From: a virus
Virus record (IMG/VR): IMGVR_UViG_3300022188_000052
Location: 1-25,327 of that record
Length of the DNA stretch: 25,327 bases
Reading direction: 5' to 3' (one strand)
Shown piece after piece: positions 1 through 7,535 of the stretch. Below the pieces are notes generated by a model, which was given only the letters and a program-made list of their open reading frames with translations, ran no database searches and was not told the DNA's origin. Positions within the stretch are counted from its first letter, which is position 1. Every line of letters begins with the position of its first letter. The translations under genes and the position numbers were made by a program.

Positions 1-92
1 AATAACGCCAGACCCATTATCCACAATGGCATTCTACGCTTAATGCGATACTTGAAATTCCTTCGCATCCACTCGACGTCAATAGTGACCAT
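1..92 (-). CDS. Partial gene, N-terminus of unknown protein
   Basis: An open frame starts with ATG at 92 and runs off the left edge of the window after about 30 codons. AAGGTGATGT lies a few bases upstream of the ATG and overlaps the end of the preceding gene. The visible protein begins MVTIDVEWMRRNFKYRI; it is strongly basic (RR, KRR) and then turns hydrophobic (PLWIMGLAL), so a membrane-proximal or DNA/RNA-contacting protein is possible. The family is not recognised. It continues the tight head-gene operon, with a 12-base gap from its neighbour. Confidence 0.6.
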   Translation of the reverse strand, partial: MVTIDVEWMRRNFKYRIKRRMPLWIMGLAL

Positions 93-104
93 TATACATC
101 ACCT

Positions 105-422
105 TCAAACATCTATAACATTACACGGTCTTCCAATATGATTACCACAGAAATGCAACTTATACGCAATAGCATCTGGATATATCTGCTTAACATACTC
201 TATGGCTTGATTAATTTCCTCATTCGATAAGCCAGTAACGTCTATTCTATTAATCTCGATAATTGGTATTGTCATATCACCCTCTACTTCCTCACCAACC
301 TTTACATGAGCCTCGACGAATAGCAAATATCCACTATAAAAATTCTCCAACATACATTCCCAATCTCCATCGGCACACGTGGGTTGAACTTCCTCATAAA
401 AATATATCTCTTCCTCAGCCAT
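105..422 (-). CDS. Small acidic protein of the head operon, unknown
   Basis: 105 residues, not recognised. The first half is acidic (a run of EEE near the start). The second half is probably helical (LSNEEINQAIEYVKQIY), followed by a short tail with two Cys (FCGNHIGRPC). Two more Cys sit near residues 15 and 24, so metal binding or disulphides are possible. I chose the ATG at 422, not the TTG at 428, because AAGGTGG sits at normal distance from the ATG; the previous stop is 2 bases away. Position downstream of the capsid genes suggests a minor head or head-completion role (inference from context only). Confidence 0.65.
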   Translation of the reverse strand: MAEEEIYFYEEVQPTCADGDWECMLENFYSGYLLFVEAHVKVGEEVEGDMTIPIIEINRIDVTGLSNEEINQAIEYVKQIYPDAIAYKLHFCGNHIGRPCNVIDV

Positions 423-424
423 AT

Positions 425-673
425 TCAACCACCTTCATCAATTACCTTTTGTTTAACCTTAACCATTTTCTTACCTTTACCAACAAGTAGCTTCAATAGT
501 GCACCAATAGCTTTTGCCTTTAAAACATCACCTACTGGCAAATCATATTTAAACTTTGGTTCAGTAATGGCATGTTCCCAAAATCTACCAGCACTCCTTA
601 CGATTTCATCTTTTCTCTTAACTATATCATCTTTCACATCAATCTTATATTCAAACTCGTATACTTTAGCCAT
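425..673 (-). CDS. Small basic protein downstream of capsid genes
   Basis: 82 residues, unknown family. The N-terminal third is charged and likely helical (KIDVKDDIVKRKDEIV). The middle has aromatic residues. The C-terminus is Lys-rich with a short hydrophobic stretch (AIGALLKLLVGKGKKMVKVK). The ATG at 673 follows GAGGTG with 6-base spacing; a GTG at 682 would place the ribosome site inside the gene. It may bind nucleic acid or be a connector protein, but nothing in the sequence settles this. Confidence 0.65.
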   Translation of the reverse strand: MAKVYEFEYKIDVKDDIVKRKDEIVRSAGRFWEHAITEPKFKYDLPVGDVLKAKAIGALLKLLVGKGKKMVKVKQKVIDEGG

Positions 674-697
674 AGCAAACACCTCAATAAGTTATAT

Positions 698-716
698 GAG
701 GGGCATCAAGCCCCTC
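698..716 (-). other. Stem-loop over a stop codon
   Basis: A perfect 7-base-pair inverted repeat, GAGGGGC-ATCAA-GCCCCTC, straddles the stop codon of the 95-residue gene. No U-tract follows, so it is not a classic intrinsic terminator. An mRNA 3'-end stabiliser or processing site, or a brake on readthrough, is more likely. Confidence 0.6.
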
Positions 717-993
717 TATATAGTGCTACGTCATACTTAACAACCACGTCTTTATCAGAGCCACCAGAATTACTTACCTTTACGGTGAATTCATTAAGCC
801 CACCATAAAGCAATTCAACAGATGCATCTGCAGTTTCAGTCCACACTTTGGGCATACCAAGCATAATATACCCATCACCAAATGATATTGTTTCTACTTT
901 TTCTCCACCAGCTGGAACAGAACTTACAGTATGCTCTTCACTCTCTCTTATTTCCAGACCTTTTAATGGATGAAAAATCCCTTCGACTCCCAT
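706..993 (-). CDS. Probable minor head or decoration protein
   Basis: 95 residues, immediately downstream of the major capsid gene. The composition is beta-rich with Gly/Ser/Val turns (GGEKVETISFGDGYIM; FTVKVSNSGGSDKDVVV) and no Cys, as in small capsid-decorating proteins. The ATG at 993 follows GGAGGTG with ideal spacing. The decoration role rests on position and size, not on a recognised domain; a neck protein is the main alternative. The gene ends in a strong hairpin, as does the capsid gene before it. Confidence 0.6.
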   Translation of the reverse strand: MGVEGIFHPLKGLEIRESEEHTVSSVPAGGEKVETISFGDGYIMLGMPKVWTETADASVELLYGGLNEFTVKVSNSGGSDKDVVVKYDVALYRGA

Positions 994-1027
994 TAATTAC
1001 ACCTCCGTGATAAAAGTAATAAGGGAA

Positions 1028-1047
1028 AGCCGAGACATCACTCGGCT
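1028..1047 (-). other. Stem-loop over the capsid gene stop codon
   Basis: AGCCGAG-ACATCA-CTCGGCT is a perfect 7-base-pair stem with a 6-base loop that contains the stop codon of the major capsid gene (1038-1040). Together with the similar structure at 698-716, it marks the two genes expected to be most highly expressed. Confidence 0.6.
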
Positions 1048-2225
1048 ATATCTCTAATCTTAGCTTGTCCCGCAAGTCTCCTACCGATTAATTCGCCAGC
1101 CATTCTGTAAACACCGACGAGAGCAAACTTATTAGTAATGATTGGGTTGTTAATCTCCCAATATTCAACTGGTCTAAGAACTGACACACCAAGTCTTGGA
1201 AGACCATATCCTTCAACGTCTGTTGTATCGAGCAGATACATTCTATTAAGCGTTCCATCACCGTCGTTTGGTATATCAACTGCTTGGATTATTGGAATTC
1301 CATAAACGCTTGCAACTTTCATTCCAGCGTCTACACCCTCTGCTGTCTTAACTCCACCAACATCGAACTGAACTCCTGTTTCTTGCATCGGTAGGAAGTT
1401 CATGAATACCTCATACAGACCAAGTATTTTCGCATAAGTATCGTAACCAGTAACGAACACATTTGGATTTGCACCAGCCTTAAGGCTCTCTTTATATGCG
1501 TTTCTAATTCTCTCAACAAGCAATGGCTGTGGGTCTCCAACACTCATATCGACATATGCATTAGCCCATTCCGCTGTGCTTCTATCGATACCGTAGATGT
1601 TAGCCGCTGTTGGTTTACCAACTGCAACTGCTTCCTCGTAACTTGAAACAATTCTATCAAGTGCTTCAAACATTAGCCCAGCACTCGCCTCAGTATCGCT
1701 ACCATCAGCCGCACTACCAAGTGCCTTTCTACTAATCATCTGGTTTACTTTCTTAGCGAAGAATATTGCTTTTTGCTTTCTCAGTATTTCTGCATTTACT
1801 GCAATATCTTCATCTGTAACTTCAGCCAGTGCCTCTGCAATATCTGAAATCTCAAACTTGTCCACGACCTGTTTTGGCTCAGCTTTGTATGCCTCTATTG
1901 GCATATATGTCGCATCTGGTAATGCTCCAGTTTCACCAATAGCCATTGAACTATAGTCACCATCCATTCCAGTAATTACACGCCAACCCCTTCTTGGAAA
2001 TGTGCTCTTTGGAAGTATTCCCCAAAGGTTGCTCTCAAGGTTCAGCTGTGCCCATGCAAGAGCACCGTATTTTGGATTATAGAAACCTGTTCCCAAGTCA
2101 GAAGTAACAGCACCTGTTGCCTTCTGTAGCTCGACAAGGTCTCTTGCACTCAGAAACGGGTTTGCTTGTCCAAGATAGAAGTTCTCAATATCTTCGGCTT
2201 TCAATATCTGTGCAAATATTCCCAT
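1038..2225 (-). CDS. Major capsid protein (HK97-fold type)
   Basis: 395 residues, the usual length for an HK97-type major capsid protein without its own scaffolding domain; a separate scaffold gene lies just upstream. The N-terminus is helical and polar. The middle is typical of capsid proteins: PKYGALAWAQLNLESN, then a long helix (AVNAEILRKQKAIFFAKKVNQ), then a region of short strands with DDGDG-type turns near the C-terminus. Assignment rests on length, Ala/Gly/Val-rich composition and position after portal, protease and scaffold. The ATG at 2225 follows GAGGTG. The protein would form the icosahedral shell around the portal encoded at 3623-5269. Confidence 0.8.
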   Translation of the reverse strand: MGIFAQILKAEDIENFYLGQANPFLSARDLVELQKATGAVTSDLGTGFYNPKYGALAWAQLNLESNLWGILPKSTFPRRGWRVITGMDGDYSSMAIGETGALPDATYMPIEAYKAEPKQVVDKFEISDIAEALAEVTDEDIAVNAEILRKQKAIFFAKKVNQMISRKALGSAADGSDTEASAGLMFEALDRIVSSYEEAVAVGKPTAANIYGIDRSTAEWANAYVDMSVGDPQPLLVERIRNAYKESLKAGANPNVFVTGYDTYAKILGLYEVFMNFLPMQETGVQFDVGGVKTAEGVDAGMKVASVYGIPIIQAVDIPNDGDGTLNRMYLLDTTDVEGYGLPRLGVSVLRPVEYWEINNPIITNKFALVGVYRMAGELIGRRLAGQAKIRDIAE

Positions 2226-2235
2226 TTTCTACACC

Positions 2236-2688
2236 TCAAATTGTCTTCATAAATTCATCAATACCAATTTCTCTTCTAAGAACCTTACGTAATGCCTTAG
2301 CAAATTCATCCCCCTCATCAACAAATGGCTTAGCCCTCTTGTGTTCATCGCTCTCTGGTGTAGGTGTTTCTACCGCCTTTGCAATATCGCTTTCCTCGCT
2401 GTGTTTAACACCATCTTCCCCAGCGGGAACAGACGGCTTAGGCTCTTCAGCTGGCTCTTCATTATCGCTCTCCTTCTCTTCCATAGCATCAGCCAGCTCC
2501 CTCTCTTTCTCTTTGTGCTCATCCATATCCACAGGTGGCTCAACTTGCTTTCTAATAACTTCAACCATTGCTTTCTGGACTTCCATACTTGACTTCACTA
2601 CTTCAGTCAAACTCATTATTTCCTCAGATAGCTGTTTAATCAAAACCTCTATTTGCTCAATCTTTTTCTCAATTTCTCCATCACCCAT
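2236..2688 (-). CDS. Capsid scaffolding-like protein
   Basis: 150 residues. An N-terminal coiled coil (about residues 5-55: IEKKIEQIEVLIKQLSEEI and onward) is followed by a very acidic, Pro/Glu-rich disordered middle (EEPAEEPKPSVPAG) and a short basic helix at the C-terminus (FAKALRKVLRREIG). This coil-linker-basic-helix plan is typical of phage scaffolds, whose C-terminal helix binds the coat protein. Placement between prohead protease and major capsid gene fits. The ATG at 2688 is preceded by TTGGAGGTG; an upstream GTG at 2715 lacks such a site. The protein is presumably removed by the neighbouring protease during maturation. Confidence 0.7.
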   Translation of the reverse strand: MGDGEIEKKIEQIEVLIKQLSEEIMSLTEVVKSSMEVQKAMVEVIRKQVEPPVDMDEHKEKERELADAMEEKESDNEEPAEEPKPSVPAGEDGVKHSEESDIAKAVETPTPESDEHKRAKPFVDEGDEFAKALRKVLRREIGIDEFMKTI

Positions 2689-2711
2689 TACATACACCTC
2701 CAATAAAAATA

Positions 2712-3623
2712 TCACCTTCCAGCACTTGCACCATACTTTCTACGAGCTATCTCAGCACATATCTTACGTGCTGATTCTTCCGATTTACCTTCGCATACGG
2801 AGAAATACTTTACGCAATTCTCGAACCTTTCACCAGTTCCAGCTCTGCCTTTAAAATGTCCCTCTTCATAGTTATAATATCTCTCTTTACATTTATCTCT
2901 TGATTTAGCCTTCTTATATTCATCGAAGATTGTCTCAACGATAATCTTTTTCTCGAATTCGCATAAATCATTAAACCCTTTCTCGAATATCTCTTTAGCA
3001 TAATACTCTGCAAGTAGCGTAATAGTGTCTGCGATACCCATCTCAAGCTTAGCCAATAGCACCTCCTTCTCGAAGTCTTCAACACATTTTCTAAGTTCCT
3101 CGAAGTGCTTAATAAACCCTTTGGCTAAGTCATTATAATCCTCGATTATCGCTTTCTCATTAGCTGGATGTTCCACAATACTTATCTCCTTCAATATGAT
3201 ATCAGTAACTTTCTTCACAACCTCAGACGTCCCATCATCTTTCTTAATGATATCATCCACTGGCTTACCATATCCACCAATACTGAAACCAGTAATGACA
3301 CCAGACTTTACCAACTCCCAAACTCTATCTTGGATAACATTAGTATTGCCAATCTGTGCAACTATATATACACCAAGTTCTCCAGTATCCTCATGTTTTC
3401 TCAAATCCCAATATATAACTTTACCAACTGGCGTATTGGTATGTCCATATAGTATAATGCCACCATCTGCCATATATGAAATCATTGCCTTAACCAAATC
3501 AATAGCTGATACTACATGTCCTTCTACATCTTTTATCTGAACACTTGCCCAACCAGATACAATTCTAAGTCTATCATTCACAATCTCAACAACTTCCCCA
3601 TTATCAAACTTAACTTTAACCAT
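2712..3623 (-). CDS. Prohead maturation serine protease (XkdF-like)
   Basis: 303 residues. The N-terminal 150 residues fit the phage serine protease family: SGWASVQIKDVEGHVV near residue 23, His in LYGHTNTPVG (H61) and Ser in TGFSIGGYG (S114), a His/Ser catalytic pair, followed by KEISIVEHPAN. The C-terminal 130 residues are helical and end in ENCVKYFSVCEGKSEESARK...ARRKYG, a Cys-containing tail motif often seen in phage capsid proteases and related proteins. It would cleave the scaffold and possibly the capsid protein during head maturation. The ATG at 3623 overlaps the portal stop (TGATG), implying translational coupling. Confidence 0.8.
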   Translation of the reverse strand: MVKVKFDNGEVVEIVNDRLRIVSGWASVQIKDVEGHVVSAIDLVKAMISYMADGGIILYGHTNTPVGKVIYWDLRKHEDTGELGVYIVAQIGNTNVIQDRVWELVKSGVITGFSIGGYGKPVDDIIKKDDGTSEVVKKVTDIILKEISIVEHPANEKAIIEDYNDLAKGFIKHFEELRKCVEDFEKEVLLAKLEMGIADTITLLAEYYAKEIFEKGFNDLCEFEKKIIVETIFDEYKKAKSRDKCKERYYNYEEGHFKGRAGTGERFENCVKYFSVCEGKSEESARKICAEIARRKYGASAGR

Positions 3624-5269
3624 CAAATACCACCCTCTATCGTTTGTGCATCCTTACGCTTCTTACGTGGTTTATCTGGCTCGCCTTCAAACATATCCTC
3701 ATTAGACGCAACTCTACCATGCTCTGGTTCATCTTCATATCTCTCACCTGTTTCTTTAACCTTTGGTCTCCTTCTACTTACGGCTGGTTGCTCATATATA
3801 ATTGGCTCTCCCACATACTCATATTCGAAATCAATACCATCATCCCTCTCAACCATTATTGGCTTATAGCCCATAGCCGCAAGTTCTTTAGCTATCTTTA
3901 TTCTTGTGAGTATTCTTTCATACCTCGCCATGAGGTCTTTCTCTTCTGGGTGCACAAGCTGAACAATCCAATCAGACCATCCATACTGTTTCATTATCCA
4001 CGGGAGTATCTTTTCGTTAAATATCGTCTGTTCGAACTCTACTGCCCTATTAGTGACCGTAAGTTGAAGCCCCTCGTTGCTCAAGCCCGCACCAACGCTT
4101 ACATCGGCTTGGAAGATTGGAGAGACCCCATACATCGCACCAACAGTTTTTCTAAGCTCTTGTCTAAATTGTATGAAATCGATATCATCAGCTTTATAAC
4201 TTAAGTCAATATATTCAACAAACTTCTTATCACCAATAGCATCGGGAACTGCAATAGGCACAACCGTATATGGATTAATCCTCGCCTCCTCTTTAGCCGC
4301 TTTCCACGCTCTCGCAATATCTTCCTCTCTACCTTTAATGAACAATAAACCATACGGTGAACGCTGTAAGTGATATGCCCATAATATGAACATATCCATC
4401 TTGATAAGTATCATCAACTTAGCCCATAGCGTAAATGGAGCAGGATATCCATAACCAATACCATGAGTAAATTTCTTAACATGCAATACTTCACCCTTTG
4501 TATAGTAAACTCTCTTCCCACCACGCTCAGCCATATAGTAAGCTGGAACTAATTTCTTCCCGCATATATGACATCTTGCTTCCCCTCTCTCAAACACCTC
4601 TTTTGGAACACTTTCAGCATAGTCCCTATGTTCTAAACAAAATGCAACAACATTACCGTTATCATCTCGTCCAAGCCTACCTTCTTTATCCATTACAATA
4701 TTCATCATTAACGGGGATGCTCTAAGAAGTTCTATTGGTTCAGCTCCTATTACATCACCACTGTCATTAAAGTAATACTTCTTTCTAATTAGCACATACG
4801 CATTATCGAACAGATTCAAATCATAATCAATATCAATAAGCACATCCTTTAAGCTTTGCCCATTAAGATTAACTTCTTTCATCCAATCCAACATTTTATA
4901 CTTAACACTTTCGAGAGGAGAGACTAACTTATCACTCCCACACACTGGACATTTATCAACAGTAACATCATATTCTGTCTTACATACAGCACATTTCTTC
5001 TTATATGCAGGTTTAATCCACAATCCATTTCTGAAAGTCTCTTTAACCAATTTATCGATAACCATACGCAATATGTCGCTGTTATTGTATAAGTCATAAA
5101 CCGTCTGTAAACCCAACGGGTAAAACGGTATTTTTGCTAAGTCCCGTGTTCCAGTAGATACATATCCATCAATGGGTCTAAGCTCACCAACACTTGGCAT
5201 ACCATAATTGACTTGAGTGCTGGTAACATAACTATCTCGCTTAAACCACTGTTTAACAAATTCAAACAT
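3623..5269 (-). CDS. Portal protein with two zinc-ribbon insertions
   Basis: 548 residues, normal portal length. Portal features include the N-terminal region (RDLAKIPFYPLGLQTVYDLY), a long mid region ending in KKFTHGIGYGYPAPF, and the helix-loop segment FRQELRKTVGAMYGVSP followed by GAGLSNEGLQLTVTNRAVEF, characteristic of siphovirus portals. Unusual features are two Cys clusters: C93-xx-C96...C107-xx-C110 and C211-xx-H214...C233-xx-C236. Each has the shape of a zinc ribbon and lies in the peripheral half of the protein. The C-terminus is charged and disordered (RKKRKD). It forms the 12-mer DNA channel at one capsid vertex. Start at 5269 chosen because AGGTGA lies 5 bases upstream. Confidence 0.85.
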   Translation of the reverse strand: MFEFVKQWFKRDSYVTSTQVNYGMPSVGELRPIDGYVSTGTRDLAKIPFYPLGLQTVYDLYNNSDILRMVIDKLVKETFRNGLWIKPAYKKKCAVCKTEYDVTVDKCPVCGSDKLVSPLESVKYKMLDWMKEVNLNGQSLKDVLIDIDYDLNLFDNAYVLIRKKYYFNDSGDVIGAEPIELLRASPLMMNIVMDKEGRLGRDDNGNVVAFCLEHRDYAESVPKEVFERGEARCHICGKKLVPAYYMAERGGKRVYYTKGEVLHVKKFTHGIGYGYPAPFTLWAKLMILIKMDMFILWAYHLQRSPYGLLFIKGREEDIARAWKAAKEEARINPYTVVPIAVPDAIGDKKFVEYIDLSYKADDIDFIQFRQELRKTVGAMYGVSPIFQADVSVGAGLSNEGLQLTVTNRAVEFEQTIFNEKILPWIMKQYGWSDWIVQLVHPEEKDLMARYERILTRIKIAKELAAMGYKPIMVERDDGIDFEYEYVGEPIIYEQPAVSRRRPKVKETGERYEDEPEHGRVASNEDMFEGEPDKPRKKRKDAQTIEGGI

Positions 5270-5274
5270 TAACA

Positions 5275-5541
5275 TCACCTAAACATTTTATCATCATTAT
5301 CGCCAAATAACTGGTTGAATATATATGCTCTTATCTTATCTTTCAGCCCTAAGTGTGCAATTTCATACTCTATCTGTAACACTTCTGCAATATGCAGTGC
5401 ATCTTTCATCAATATTTCGATTGAACACTCGTTCTCAATCTCAAACACAACACTATCCCTAACCAAGTCATTATGCTTCACATATACAGCCAACTTCTTA
5501 CCATCAACACCATCAACTGCAACTACTGGTGTTATCATCAT
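5275..5541 (-). CDS. Small protein before portal, unknown
   Basis: 88 residues, unknown family. It starts with a beta-type segment (MMITPVVAVDGVDGKKLAVYV) and ends in an amphipathic helix (LQIEYEIAHLGLKDKIRAYIFNQ split by charged residues). The ATG at 5541 overlaps the TGA of the preceding gene (ATGA) and has GAGGT 6 bases upstream, so translation is coupled to the metallophosphoesterase gene. It lies where many phages carry terminase or head accessory genes, but it is too small to be a terminase. Confidence 0.6.
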   Translation of the reverse strand: MMITPVVAVDGVDGKKLAVYVKHNDLVRDSVVFEIENECSIEILMKDALHIAEVLQIEYEIAHLGLKDKIRAYIFNQLFGDNDDKMFR

Positions 5542-6323
5542 ACTTCAACCTCTTTTGCAAACTCTATTTTATTCTTACGTGATACACCAAAATACCAAAA
5601 CTTAGTCTGTGGTTTCAAACCAAGCTTCTCAGTATAGTCATCACCAGTCAATAGTGTTCCGTTGCAAAATATTGAAATGTTATTCCAATCAAATCTAAAG
5701 AACGTATGAAAATGTCCAAGAACAACTATGTCAAACTGTTCATTAAGTCCGCCAGTATACCACCGCATAGCTTTCTGTATTATTCCATACGTGGGTATAT
5801 TCTGATACATATATATTTGGTCACCATGTATAAGTAAGAACCTCCATCCTCTTATATCAGCAATATATTTCCAATCACCAATATATATCTCAACATCTTC
5901 TATCATCGAGAACCTATCTTTAAGACGCTTATAGAATATTATATCCCAATTCGTTCTTCCTCTACGATTAGCTTTACCATGATTACCAGCAACGCCGTAT
6001 ATATAAACTCTCTCAAACCTATCCATTAATCGGGTAATCTGTGCAGTAAAGATATCCAATGCTCTATCCATTGCCTCATCAACGATAAGTTCAACATCAT
6101 AACCTTGTCCAGCATATATTTCCTCACCGTCAAGAATGTCACCGAGGAACATGAGATGAACATCTGGCATTCTATAACTTCTATTTATAACACCTTTGAA
6201 ATCTAACATTTTATCAAACATTAATTTAATTCTCTCTTCAAACACATTTATATCAAATGATTTTGTTCTTTTACCAACATGAGTATCACTTATTAAAAAC
6301 ACACTGCTTATTTCCCTTACCAC
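5538..6323 (-). CDS. Calcineurin-like metallophosphoesterase
   Basis: 261 residues with all metallophosphoesterase motifs in order: SDTHVG (D13, H15), LGDILDG, AGNHGK, LIHGD and GHFH. These residues bind the two metal ions that hydrolyse phosphodiester bonds. The family includes SbcD/Mre11-type nucleases and smaller phosphodiesterases. A GTG at 6323 is preferred because AAGGTGAT sits 5 bases before it; the frame stays open to a TTG at 6350. It sits in the head operon between a HExxH protein and the portal; DNA processing during packaging, or defence against host nucleotide signals, are possible roles (inference). Confidence 0.8.
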   Translation of the reverse strand: MVREISSVFLISDTHVGKRTKSFDINVFEERIKLMFDKMLDFKGVINRSYRMPDVHLMFLGDILDGEEIYAGQGYDVELIVDEAMDRALDIFTAQITRLMDRFERVYIYGVAGNHGKANRRGRTNWDIIFYKRLKDRFSMIEDVEIYIGDWKYIADIRGWRFLLIHGDQIYMYQNIPTYGIIQKAMRWYTGGLNEQFDIVVLGHFHTFFRFDWNNISIFCNGTLLTGDDYTEKLGLKPQTKFWYFGVSRKNKIEFAKEVEV

Positions 6324-6327
6324 ATTA

Positions 6328-6657
6328 TCACCTTCCATATATTCGAGCAACTTTATTTTCGAATATTTTTCTCAATTCGATATATCTCTTCCAGAACATA
6401 TCGTCATGTTCTTTCCAATTCTCGTAACCTTCGTCCCTAAGAGTTTTATGTGCCATTTCATGTATTATAATTTCCCATAGTGCCCAACGCATTAGTGCTG
6501 GTTTATTATATTTCAACACAAATACACTATGACCATTAGAGCTTTCTGGCATATACCCAGCTTCTGGAAATTTCTTTCTATTATTCTCCAATTGAACAAT
6601 ATCGACAGAACCACCAAGTTCTTTGAAAATCTTTCTTATTTCATTGTAAATATCCAC
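6328..6657 (-). CDS. Small HExxH zinc metalloprotease-like protein
   Basis: 109 residues. It contains IIIHEMAHKTLRDEG (H66-E67-xx-H70) and a downstream His in WKEHDDMFW (H84), the arrangement of SprT-like or minigluzincin-type zinc peptidases, with the C-terminal helix after the third ligand. There is no signal peptide or membrane segment. The start is probably the GTG at 6657, with GGTGAT 5 bases upstream; the same 12-base GGTGATAATGTG context precedes the next gene. Possible roles are processing of a virion protein or of host proteins; the substrate is unknown. Confidence 0.65.
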   Translation of the reverse strand: MDIYNEIRKIFKELGGSVDIVQLENNRKKFPEAGYMPESSNGHSVFVLKYNKPALMRWALWEIIIHEMAHKTLRDEGYENWKEHDDMFWKRYIELRKIFENKVARIYGR

Positions 6658-6661
6658 ATTA

Positions 6662-6970
6662 TCACCTACCAACTAATTTAAATATATAATTCATAATGGC
6701 TGATATAAATGCAATAAACACACCAAGCTTAGTATACCACATATAATCATCCTCACGTTCAGTTTCCAAACGCTGTTCCAATTTCGATACCCTTACATTC
6801 AAATCCCCATACTGAGAGACTGAACTTATCTGGTTACTGTGTATCTCTTCAATGAACTTGTCTAATTTCTCTGATATACCAACAATCAAGTCCTTGTTGT
6901 ATGCCACTGCTTCTTCAAGCCTCGCTATCCTCTCTATTATTTTCGTCTCGTCAATGGCATCGCTGGGCAA
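6662..6970 (-). CDS. XhlA-like coiled-coil membrane protein (holin-like)
   Basis: 102 residues. A coiled coil with heptads spans about residues 9-75 (KIIERIARLEEAV, then SKLEQRLETERED), followed by one hydrophobic segment at about 78-99 (YTKLGVFIAFISAIMNYIFKL) at the C-terminus. This is the layout of XhlA-type proteins encoded beside phage lysis genes, where they help holins permeabilise the membrane. The start appears to be TTG at 6970; no in-frame ATG is nearby and GGGGTGA lies upstream. It is the first gene behind the promoter at about 7010 and may be linked functionally to the Cys-His protein encoded next to it. Confidence 0.65.
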   Translation of the reverse strand: MPSDAIDETKIIERIARLEEAVAYNKDLIVGISEKLDKFIEEIHSNQISSVSQYGDLNVRVSKLEQRLETEREDDYMWYTKLGVFIAFISAIMNYIFKLVGR

Positions 6971-7004
6971 TATTACTCACCCCAATATATATTACTACTT
7001 TAAG

Positions 7005-7018
7005 ATTTATAAACTTTA
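7005..7018 (-). promoter_or_regulatory. Archaeal TATA-type promoter for the head unit
   Basis: On the minus strand the sequence reads TAAAGTTTATAAAT, a purine-rich BRE-like start plus TATA box, about 40 bases before the TTG of the XhlA-like gene and in the only sizeable gap (6971-7040) of the long leftward gene array. It lies within a 22-base stretch (7007-7028) identical to 22548-22569. Confidence 0.65.
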
Positions 7019-7040
7019 TTATTAATAATCATATATGCAA

Positions 7041-7535
7041 TTACCCCCATATAATATATTCTGGCTCATACTCCCAGTTGCCTATTCTACCAGATTTGTA
7101 TGTTGTAAACTTGCCAGTCTGTGGTTCATACATATATAGACATGGTTCACCATTACTCTTCATTGCAACAAAAACATTCCAAGCATGATACCCTACATAT
7201 CCATTATCATCGGTTACCTTGCCAACTGCAATACCTACACTGTTTATCCCATAAACGTATGGTATTATCCCAGCAAACGTTATCGCAAAATTATCACAAT
7301 CATAATTCTCTACTCGGTATTCGTGCCACTTAACCATATCACCCTTGATTATTCTTAGCATTACCTCAAAATCCGTAAATTTATATATGCCATCCCAGAG
7401 TATGATATCCTGCACCGTGTCCCTACTTCTTAACATACTCAAAAGCTCAAATCCCTTTATCTCATATACACTCTTTACAATTACCCTTTGAAAAATTTTA
7501 ATAAAAAATCTAAGTAGAGCCTTCATTAGAAACAT
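7041..7535 (-). CDS. Transglutaminase-like Cys-His protein (peptidase or lysin candidate)
   Basis: 164 residues. The C-terminal 100 residues contain a Cys-His-Glu arrangement of the papain/transglutaminase-like fold: C80 in YDCDNF, H117 in GYHAWNVFV and E137 in YMYEPQTGKF. The N-terminus (FLMKALLRFFIKIFQRVIV) is hydrophobic and basic, so it may anchor to the membrane. Pseudomurein endoisopeptidases of methanogen viruses use a similar fold, but no pseudomurein-binding repeats are present. Placement between the radical SAM genes and an XhlA-like protein allows two readings: host envelope lysis, or proteolytic processing of the modified repeat proteins. The start is ambiguous between ATG at 7535 and 7526; it overlaps the preceding gene. 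Confidence 0.6.
   Translation of the reverse strand: MFLMKALLRFFIKIFQRVIVKSVYEIKGFELLSMLRSRDTVQDIILWDGIYKFTDFEVMLRIIKGDMVKWHEYRVENYDCDNFAITFAGIIPYVYGINSVGIAVGKVTDDNGYVGYHAWNVFVAMKSNGEPCLYMYEPQTGKFTTYKSGRIGNWEYEPEYIIWG

Noticed and set aside
698-716. Intrinsic transcription terminator
   Set aside because: The stem is strong, but no T-tract follows on the minus strand and the operon continues with tightly packed genes.
2117-2854. 245-residue rightward open frame opposite scaffold and protease genes
   Set aside because: Ser/Leu-rich shadow of the acidic scaffold gene, no ribosome site, opposite to the operon direction.
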